Positions 15,953-21,737 of a stretch of DNA of 34,686 nt are shown one piece after another (the stretch's first letter is position 1; each line of letters opens with the position of its first letter). This DNA is from Alloalcanivorax profundimaris (GTDB taxonomy: Bacteria; Pseudomonadota; Gammaproteobacteria; Pseudomonadales; Alcanivoracaceae), in assembly GCF_015265435.1 (NCBI RefSeq), contig NZ_JABJWH010000035.1, positions 19,883 to 54,568 of the forward strand, written 5' to 3'. The translations under genes and the position numbers were made by a program. The notes beneath the pieces are model-generated. The model was not told where the DNA came from. It made no database searches and worked only from the letters and a program-made list of their open reading frames with translations.

Positions 15953-17029
15953 ATGAATAAGTCCATGATGACCGCCGCGGTGCTTTCACCGCTGTTTATC
16001 GCCATTTCCGCCCACGCCGATGAGAATGTGCCCGACCGTTACGGTTACATCGGTGGTCACGTCAGCGAATATTTTTTCTACGACAATCAGGTGACCGGCG
16101 ACGTCGATGGATTTGATGAGTCCGCCTTCCCCGGCGGCCAGATCGGCTGGCGCTTCAGCCCGAAATGGTCGGTTCAGGCCTGGTACGAGAAAAACGACGA
16201 GGTTGACCACAAGTACACCGACCGCGAATCCGAGGTGATCAACTACTACGCCAGCCTGCGGCACCACTTCGACGAAACCAGTTTCCTCGGTTTCGAACCG
16301 TACACCGGCATCAACGCCGGGGTGCAGGAGATCAACGACAACGACGAAACCCTGGCCGGCGTGGAGCTGGGCATCCAGCGCGCCCTGTTCAAACACGTAC
16401 TGCTGGATCTGGGCACGCGGCACGCGTACAGCGTCGATCGGGAATTCTGGGAAGGCCAGGTGTACGCCGGCCTCAACCTGATGTTCGCGGTGAGCGGGCG
16501 GGAAACCGACAACGCGCCGCGCCAGGCCACCGACCAGCCGGAACAAGTGATCGTCGGCGACAGCGACAACGACGGCGTGCCGGACGATCGCGACGACTGC
16601 CCCGGCACCGCGCCCAACGCCCGGGTCGACGCCAACGGCTGCCAGATCTACAAGATGGTGAACGAGCAGACCATCAAGACCATCTACTTCGAGTTCGATC
16701 AGTCCGACGTGCGCGGCCAGTTCAGCGATGAGGTCCGCGACGCCGCGGAACAGTCCCGCCAGGGCGGCAAGGGCCAGATCCGCATCGAGGGCCACACCGA
16801 CAGCATCGGCAGCGAGCAGTACAACCAGGGCCTGTCGGAGCGCCGCGCCGACTCGGTCAAGAAGCAGCTGATCCAGGAGTACCGCATCGACGCGGACAAG
16901 GTGGACACCCGGGGCTACGGCGAAAGCCGTCCGGTGGCGCCCAACGACACCACCGAGGGCCGCGAGAAAAACCGCCGCGCCGACATCATCGTCGAGGGTG
17001 AAAACAAGGAACCCCAGTTCAAGGAGTAA
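15953..17029 (+). CDS. OmpA/OprF-family outer-membrane protein
   Basis: The 358-residue precursor has a signal peptide with a likely cleavage after AHA (residue 22). Residues 23 to about 182 form a beta-barrel of the OmpA type, with alternating aromatic strands. A thrombospondin type-3-like calcium-binding linker follows (DSDNDGVPDDRDDCP, about 203-217, with a second cysteine at 230 as in OprF-like proteins). Residues about 240-350 are the OmpA C-terminal peptidoglycan-binding domain, with FEFDQSDV, EGHTDSIGSEQYN (D283) and LSERRADSV, and GREKNRRADI at the end. It should anchor the outer membrane to peptidoglycan and may form a low-permeability pore. It is monocistronic, with its own AT-rich upstream region. 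The specific paralogue name cannot be fixed from this window. Confidence 0.93.
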   Translation: MNKSMMTAAVLSPLFIAISAHADENVPDRYGYIGGHVSEYFFYDNQVTGDVDGFDESAFPGGQIGWRFSPKWSVQAWYEKNDEVDHKYTDRESEVINYYASLRHHFDETSFLGFEPYTGINAGVQEINDNDETLAGVELGIQRALFKHVLLDLGTRHAYSVDREFWEGQVYAGLNLMFAVSGRETDNAPRQATDQPEQVIVGDSDNDGVPDDRDDCPGTAPNARVDANGCQIYKMVNEQTIKTIYFEFDQSDVRGQFSDEVRDAAEQSRQGGKGQIRIEGHTDSIGSEQYNQGLSERRADSVKKQLIQEYRIDADKVDTRGYGESRPVAPNDTTEGREKNRRADIIVEGENKEPQFKE

Positions 17030-17041
17030 CCTGAAAAGACC

Positions 17042-17082
17042 GTGGGAGCGGCTGGGCGGCACACCGCTTCAGCCGCTCCCAC
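17042..17082. repeat. REP-like hairpin after the OmpA gene
   Basis: GTGGGAGCGGCTG (17042-17054) and CAGCCGCTCCCAC (17070-17082) form a perfect 13-bp stem with a 15-nt loop. The arm is a variant of the GTAGGAGCG REP motif seen after recD. It lies between the OmpA stop and the end of the truncated SDR gene, so it could also serve as a transcript end. Confidence 0.7.
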
Positions 17083-17099
17083 TGCTTCCTATAACGTCG

Positions 17100-17447
17100 C
17101 TACAGAGTACAGCCACCGTCCACGGCGATCGCCTGGCCGGTGACGTGCTCCGCGCACGCCAGATAGACCACCAGCTGCCCCATGTCCTCCGGGGTCTGCG
17201 CCACGCCCTGGGGCAGCAGCGTCTTCTGATGACGCTCCCAGGACGCTTCCTCGCTCTCCCCTTCTTCCCGCCAGCGTCCGGCCAGGCCGTTCTCGCCACG
17301 CCACATGCCGGTGCCAACGATGCCCGGGCACAGCGCGTTGACGGTGATGCCTTCCTGAGCCACTTCCTTGGCCACCGCGTTGGTGAAGCCGATCACCGCG
17401 AACTTGGACGCGGAGTAATGGGATATGATACTCTCCTTTTTGCACAT
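17100..17447 (-). pseudogene. 5'-truncated short-chain dehydrogenase/reductase
   Basis: The readable 115 residues start, after a few unrelated codons (MCKKES), at the SDR active site HYSASKFAVIGFTNAVAKE, which contains the YxxxK catalytic pair. They then continue with the family's ITVNALCPGIVGTGM and the C-terminal LVVYLACAEHVTGQAIAVDGG. The entire N-terminal half, with the TGxxxGxG cofactor motif, the NNAG segment and the catalytic serine, is missing. A stop codon sits two codons before the ATG, so no longer version exists in this frame. Members are about 250 residues, so roughly 135 are lost and the protein cannot bind NAD(P). The junction lies near 17425-17445, in a short AT-richer patch. 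It lies downstream of the flavin monooxygenase gene on the same strand and probably was its operon partner. Confidence 0.8.
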
Positions 17448-17461
17448 ACAGACTCAGTCTA

Positions 17462-17482
17462 GGCGGGCCCTTTGGGCCCGCC
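17462..17482. terminator. GGCGGGCCC hairpin after the monooxygenase gene
   Basis: A perfect 9-bp stem (17462-17470 with 17474-17482) with a 3-nt loop lies 33 bp after the monooxygenase stop codon on the minus strand. Its strength suggests a transcript end, though no clear U-run follows. Confidence 0.5.
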
Positions 17483-17515
17483 ATTGAACCAGATCAAAAG
17501 TTGGCGTCGCGCCGG

Positions 17516-19309
17516 TCAGGCCAGGTGATGAACCTCCTGGCGGCCGTACACCGGCGTTTCCAGGCCTTCCATGCGCGCCTTGAGTTGCAAGGCCAGGAAG
17601 CGGGAATAGAACCGGGACTGATGCAGGTTGCCGCCGTGAAACCAGAGCCCCTGCTGGGCGGTGGGCTTCCACATGTTGCGCAGCTCGCCCTCCCAGGGCC
17701 CCGGGTCCTTGCTGGTGCCGGAGCCCATGCCCCAGCATTTGCCCACCTTGTCGGCCACCTCCTGGGAAATGATGCGCGCCGCCCAGCCGTTCATGGAGCC
17801 GAAACCGGTGGCGTAGACGATCAGGTCGGCGGGCAGTTCGCTGCCGTCGGTGAGGGTTACCGAGCGCGGGTTGATTTGCTCGATGCCGACGCCACTGCGC
17901 AGTTTGATGTCGCCGTTGGCGACCAGATCGCAGGCGCCCACGTCGATGTAGTAACCGGAGCCGCGACGCAGGTATTTCATGAACAGGCCGGAGCCGTCCT
18001 CGCCGAAATCGAGCATGAAGCCGGCGTCGCGCAAACGCTGGTAAAAATCCGCGTCCCGCTCGGCCACCTGGCGGTACACGGGAATGTGGAATTCCGGCAT
18101 CACCCGGTAGGGCATGGAAGCAAAGGTCAGGTCCGCCCGTTCGGTGGTGACGCCATTGGCCACCGCCTCCTCGGAATACAGCGGGCCAAGCACCAGGTCC
18201 ATCAGGGTGGCGGACTTGATCACATGGGTGGAGGAACGCTGGATCATGGTGACGTCGGCGCCGTGTTCCCACAGGGCCGCGCAAATGTCGTGGGCGGAGT
18301 TGTTGGCGCCCAGCACCACGCAGCGTTTGCCGGCGTAGCCTTCGCCGCCGGGGTGCTGGCTGGAATGGTGCTGCTCGCCTTCAAAGCTGTCCATGCCCGG
18401 GATGTCGGGCACATTGGGCATGCCGGACATGCCGGTGGCCAGCACCAGCTGTTTGGGGCGCAGGGTCACGGTGTCGCCGTCGCGGCGCACCGTCACCCGC
18501 CATTCGCCGGCCTGCTCGTCATACCGGGCGCCGGTGCATTCGCTACCGCCCCAGTAGTTGATCTCCATGACCCGGGTGTACATTTCCAGCCAGTCGCCAA
18601 TCTTGTCCTTGGGCGAGAACACCGGCCAGTTGTCGGGAAACGGCAGGTACGGAAGGTGGTCGTACCAGACCGGATCGTGCAGGCACAGGGACTTGTAGCG
18701 ATTGCGCCAGGAATCCCCGGGGCGCGGGTTCTTCTCCACCACGATGGTGGGCACGTTCAGTTGCCGCAGCCGCGCCGCCAGGCCGATGCCGCCCTGGCCG
18801 CCACCGATGATCACGCAGTAGGGCTGGCGGCTATAGCCCAGTTCCGCCTGCTCCGCCTGGCGTTCCTCCAGCCAGCTGCGGCGGTCCTTGAACACGCCAT
18901 GGCGGGCGCCCTTGGGCCGGTTGGCGCCCCGTGGTTCCGGGTAATCGCGCAGTTCCTTCAAGGTGGTGAGCAGGGTCCAGGCCTTGCCGTCGCGCAGGCG
19001 CAGATGGCCCTCGCCATGGCCGAGCCGGGTTGTAAAGGTGATCCAGGCCTCGATCACGCCGTCGGTCTCGGTGGCCTCGCCGTCCAGGGCCCAGTCGGAC
19101 GGCGCCGTGGATGCCACGGTGGCGTCGATCATGGCGCGCAGCTGGTCGCTGCCTTCGGCGGTTTTCAGGTTCCAGGTAAAAGCCACCAGGTCACGCCAGA
19201 AGCCGTTGTCCTCGAACAGGTCGGCGGCGCGGGCCGGCTGGTCGCTCCTCAGAGCCCGGTTCCAGTCATCGAGCCATTGTCGCGCTTGCGCGGTGGGGGT
19301 CAGGGTCAT
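17516..19309 (-). CDS. NTF2-like/FMO-type flavin monooxygenase
   Basis: This 597-residue protein has two parts. Residues 1 to about 130 look like an NTF2/SnoaL-type cone domain. From about 164 it is a class B flavoprotein monooxygenase: FAD-binding VIIGGGQGGIG (166-176), an FMO-like signature FEGEQHHSSQHP (309-320), the NADP-binding VVLGANNSAHD (331-341) and the late ATGF segment (YATGFGSM). Such enzymes insert or add one oxygen using NADPH; substrates include ketones, amines and, for AlmA-like relatives, long alkanes. The substrate here is unknown. The ATG at 19309 has GAGGAG at good distance. A sigma-54 promoter lies at 19375-19390, and the divergent sigma-54 activator gene (19623) is the likely regulator. 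The truncated SDR downstream suggests the pathway has lost a step. Confidence 0.9.
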   Translation of the reverse strand: MTLTPTAQARQWLDDWNRALRSDQPARAADLFEDNGFWRDLVAFTWNLKTAEGSDQLRAMIDATVASTAPSDWALDGEATETDGVIEAWITFTTRLGHGEGHLRLRDGKAWTLLTTLKELRDYPEPRGANRPKGARHGVFKDRRSWLEERQAEQAELGYSRQPYCVIIGGGQGGIGLAARLRQLNVPTIVVEKNPRPGDSWRNRYKSLCLHDPVWYDHLPYLPFPDNWPVFSPKDKIGDWLEMYTRVMEINYWGGSECTGARYDEQAGEWRVTVRRDGDTVTLRPKQLVLATGMSGMPNVPDIPGMDSFEGEQHHSSQHPGGEGYAGKRCVVLGANNSAHDICAALWEHGADVTMIQRSSTHVIKSATLMDLVLGPLYSEEAVANGVTTERADLTFASMPYRVMPEFHIPVYRQVAERDADFYQRLRDAGFMLDFGEDGSGLFMKYLRRGSGYYIDVGACDLVANGDIKLRSGVGIEQINPRSVTLTDGSELPADLIVYATGFGSMNGWAARIISQEVADKVGKCWGMGSGTSKDPGPWEGELRNMWKPTAQQGLWFHGGNLHQSRFYSRFLALQLKARMEGLETPVYGRQEVHHLA

Positions 19310-19374
19310 GGGGTTCTCCTCGCTGCGTTGTTGTTTTCCGGCCCCGTCGCGAAACGGGGCGCGCCCGGCTCTTC

Positions 19375-19390
19375 AGCAGAAGCCGTGCCA
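19375..19390 (-). promoter_or_regulatory. Sigma-54 (-24/-12) promoter of the monooxygenase
   Basis: The minus strand reads TGGCACGGCTTCTGCT, differing from the consensus TGGCACG-N4-TTGCW at a single position (C for the first T of TTGC). The GG and GC elements have the required spacing. The predicted start near 19364 leaves a leader of about 54 nt, containing a 7-bp hairpin (19341-19360), before the ATG at 19309. Confidence 0.85.
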
Positions 19391-19501
19391 AGGTGCCCCG
19401 GGTGATGCGCCGGGCACCGCAACGACCTGAATGGAAAGGAAAATCCGTGCACGGACGGCGCCGACAAGACGCCCGGACCGGCTCGTTTCCGGCGAACACC
19501 C

Positions 19502-19538
19502 GTAACGCCCTGTAACGGGCCGGCGTTACAGGTGTAAC
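19502..19538. promoter_or_regulatory. Probable activator binding sites (TGTAAC repeats)
   Basis: TGTAACG (19511-19517) and CGTTACA (19524-19530) form a perfect inverted repeat around GGCCGG. Further half-sites flank it: GTAACG at 19502-19507 and TGTAAC at 19533-19538. The dyad centre lies about 155 bp upstream of the predicted sigma-54 start, a normal distance for an enhancer site acting through DNA looping. It also sits about 100 bp before the activator gene, so autoregulation is possible. The binding protein is inferred. Confidence 0.65.
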
Positions 19539-19622
19539 TGGCACTCAAGTCGAATGGTGGCCGGCCGGGCGGCGGGCTAGCCTGGAACCGCTGGGATACC
19601 GACAAGAAAAGGCGGAGGTACC

Positions 19623-21242
19623 ATGAGTGCCCTGGAACAGCAGCAACGCCACCATATCGACCGGGTACTCCGGTACGCGGACGGTCACCCCCGGCCGGAC
19701 AATCCGATCGGCCGTTCCTGGAAGCGCTGTATCGAGGAATACGGCCTCGACCCGGCCAGCCCGAGGCCGGCGCGCATCGTCACCCACCGCATTCTGCGCG
19801 AGCATCAGGAGAGCGCCGACGAGTTCCTGAACGTGGCGCGGGCCGGCGTGGAGCAGCTTTACGGCCAGATCGCCCGGCTCGGCTATGTGCTGTTGCTCAC
19901 CGACCAGAGAGGCATCACCGTGCAGTTTCTCGGCGACCGCCGGCATGATCGTCGCCTGCGCCAGGCCGGGCTGTACCTGGGCGCGGACTGGAACGAGCAC
20001 CATGCCGGCACCTGCGCGGTGGGCACCTGCATCCGCGAGGGCCGGGCCCTGACCTGCCACCGCCAGGACCACTTCGACGCCACCCACATCGGCCTGACCT
20101 GCACCTCCGCGCCGATCACCGATCCCCAGGGGCGTCTGCTGGCGGTGCTGGATATTTCCGCGCTGGGCACCACCCTGTTCGGCACCCTGATCGAGCCGCG
20201 CCGACCGCCCCGGCCGCGCGCCGCCGACGATGGCGAACGGGTGCCCGCCCTGGACCGCCTGGCCGCCGACGACCCGGCCATGCGGCGCACCCTGGGCCTG
20301 GCCAAGCGCCTGCGTCACCGCGATGTCAGCCTGCTGATCCTGGGCGAGACCGGCACCGGCAAGGAGGTGCTGGCACGGGCCATCCACGATACCGGCGGCC
20401 GCCAGGCACGGCCATTCGTGGCGGTGAATTGCGCCGCCATCCCGGAATCCCTGATCGAGAGCGAACTGTTCGGCTACCGGCCGGGCACCTTCACCGGAGC
20501 CCGCGCCAAGGGCGCCCGGGGCCTGATTCAGCTGGCCCACGGCGGCACTCTGTTCCTGGATGAAATCGGCGACATGCCGCTGGCCCTGCAAACCCGGCTA
20601 CTGCGGGTTCTGGCGGAGGGCGAGGTGCTGCCCCTGGGGGCGGAACAGCCGGTGAAGGTGGACTGCCGGGTGATCGCCGCCACCCACCGGGACCCGGCCC
20701 GGCTGATCGCCGAGGGCCGCTTCCGCGAGGATCTTTACTATCGCCTCAACGGCGCCACCCTGCGCCTGCCGCCGCTGCGAGAGCGGGCCGACAAGCAGCA
20801 CGTGATCGCGGTGACCCTGGCGGAGCTGGGGCGGCACCTGGGCCGGCCGGCGCCGCGTCTGCGCGCGGACGCCATGAGCGCCCTGCTGGCCTGCCCGTGG
20901 CCGGGCAATGTGCGGCAACTGGCCAATGCCCTGACGTTCGCCGAGGCCACCCGCGACGGCGAGGAGATCACCGTGGCCGATCTGCCCGAGGAATGCCTGG
21001 AGCGGGTGATCGGGCCCGCCGCCGCGCCGGTGGACTCCGGCGACCCGGCCCGGGATGAACTGGAGCGGCTGCTCAAACGGCACCAATGGCGGATCAGCCC
21101 GGTGGCCCGTCACCTGGGCGTCTCCCGCCCCACGGTGTACCGGCGCATGCGCCGCCACCGGCTGACCCCGCCCAATCAGCGCGACGGCGAGGCGGGCGGG
21201 GAAGCGGCTACTTCTCCACCCACTGGCCGGTGGGGGTCTTGA
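19623..21242 (+). CDS. AcoR-like sigma-54-dependent transcriptional activator
   Basis: The 539-residue protein has an N-terminal sensory region with a GAF-like domain (about 70-185), typical of AcoR relatives that bind a small effector directly. A central AAA+ domain follows: Walker A GETGTGKE (241-248), sigma-54 contact loop GTFTGA (288-293, where the consensus is GAFTGA) and Walker B TLFLDEIGD (309-317). A Fis-type helix-turn-helix near the C-terminus (SPVARHLGVSRPTVYRRM) binds DNA. GGAGGT precedes the ATG at 19623. It is divergent from the monooxygenase gene, whose sigma-54 promoter it probably activates. After the HTH comes an unusually long tail of about 30 residues rich in G, P and T, whose codons overlap the end of the opposing ydbL gene. 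The effector is unknown. Confidence 0.94.
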   Translation: MSALEQQQRHHIDRVLRYADGHPRPDNPIGRSWKRCIEEYGLDPASPRPARIVTHRILREHQESADEFLNVARAGVEQLYGQIARLGYVLLLTDQRGITVQFLGDRRHDRRLRQAGLYLGADWNEHHAGTCAVGTCIREGRALTCHRQDHFDATHIGLTCTSAPITDPQGRLLAVLDISALGTTLFGTLIEPRRPPRPRAADDGERVPALDRLAADDPAMRRTLGLAKRLRHRDVSLLILGETGTGKEVLARAIHDTGGRQARPFVAVNCAAIPESLIESELFGYRPGTFTGARAKGARGLIQLAHGGTLFLDEIGDMPLALQTRLLRVLAEGEVLPLGAEQPVKVDCRVIAATHRDPARLIAEGRFREDLYYRLNGATLRLPPLRERADKQHVIAVTLAELGRHLGRPAPRLRADAMSALLACPWPGNVRQLANALTFAEATRDGEEITVADLPEECLERVIGPAAAPVDSGDPARDELERLLKRHQWRISPVARHLGVSRPTVYRRMRRHRLTPPNQRDGEAGGEAATSPPTGRWGS

Positions 21243-21531
21243 TGTACTGGCCGGCGGGGGTCTTCTCGATGGCTTTCTGCCCGGCCAGGTTGGACACCTG
21301 ATCCAGGGTGATGCCGTTCTGCTTGGCGATGCGCTCGTAGGCGGCGCGCCGTTTTTCGTTGATGTCGGAGACCAGCTCCACCGCCCCCGAGGTGGCCTTC
21401 ACCACGCCCAGATAGCCGTTCGGCTGCTCGCCCACCAGGCCCTCGGCCTTGGCCTGATCCAGGTCCAGGGCGGCGGCGGCCACGGACAGCAGCAGGGCCA
21501 CGGCCAGCACCAGGTATCGAATCAATGTCAT
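21208..21531 (-). CDS. ydbL: YdbL-family (DUF1318) periplasmic protein
   Basis: This 107-residue protein starts with a signal peptide (MTLIRYLVLAVALLLSVAAAA). It then has the DUF1318 pattern: DLDQAKAEGLVGEQPNGYLGVV, the NEKRRAAYERIAKQNGI helix, and a C-terminal AGQKAIEKTPAGQYI. In E. coli YdbL is the periplasmic partner of the YdbH-YnbE intermembrane bridge and appears to prevent YnbE misassembly. I chose the ATG at 21531, which has GAGGAGAGG upstream; an in-frame start at 21558 would run into ynbE and lacks a better site. It is the last gene of ydbH-ynbE-ydbL. Its final 35 bases overlap the 3' end of the convergent activator gene, leaving no room for a separate terminator. Confidence 0.9.
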   Translation of the reverse strand: MTLIRYLVLAVALLLSVAAAALDLDQAKAEGLVGEQPNGYLGVVKATSGAVELVSDINEKRRAAYERIAKQNGITLDQVSNLAGQKAIEKTPAGQYIKTPTGQWVEK

Positions 21532-21554
21532 GGGTCCTCTCCTCAATGCCCTGA

Positions 21555-21737
21555 TCAAAACAGCTCGCTGTCTTCGCTGAAGAGCTGATCAATGTCTTTC
21601 TCCACCTTGAGGCGGATTTCATGATCGATCTTCACGTTCAAATTGATGGTGATCGGCTCCTTGGGCGCCTCCAGCGCCACCCGCGGGGTGCAGGCGGCGA
21701 GAGGCAGGAGCAGCAGCACCAGCCCGAATGGTTTCAT
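21555..21737 (-). CDS. ynbE: YnbE-family outer-membrane lipoprotein
   Basis: This 60-residue lipoprotein has a lipobox LAAC with the acylated cysteine at residue 16, then a short mature part containing the family's ITINLNVKIDHEI beta segment and a charged helix ending DIDQLFSEDSELF. In E. coli YnbE stacks by beta-strand augmentation on the C-terminus of YdbH, extending a phospholipid-transport bridge to the outer membrane. The start ATG overlaps the ydbH stop (ATGA), so the two are translationally coupled. ydbL starts 23 bp after its stop. The residue after the cysteine is threonine, so there is no inner-membrane retention signal, which fits outer-membrane sorting. Confidence 0.9.
   Translation of the reverse strand: MKPFGLVLLLLPLAACTPRVALEAPKEPITINLNVKIDHEIRLKVEKDIDQLFSEDSELF

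Noticed and set aside
17100..17447. The SDR fragment as a functional short protein
   Set aside because: Without the Rossmann glycine motif and catalytic serine it cannot bind cofactor, and a stop codon closes the frame just upstream.
19538..19556. TGGCAC on the plus strand as a sigma-54 promoter for the activator gene
   Set aside because: There is no GC element at the -12 position at the required spacing.
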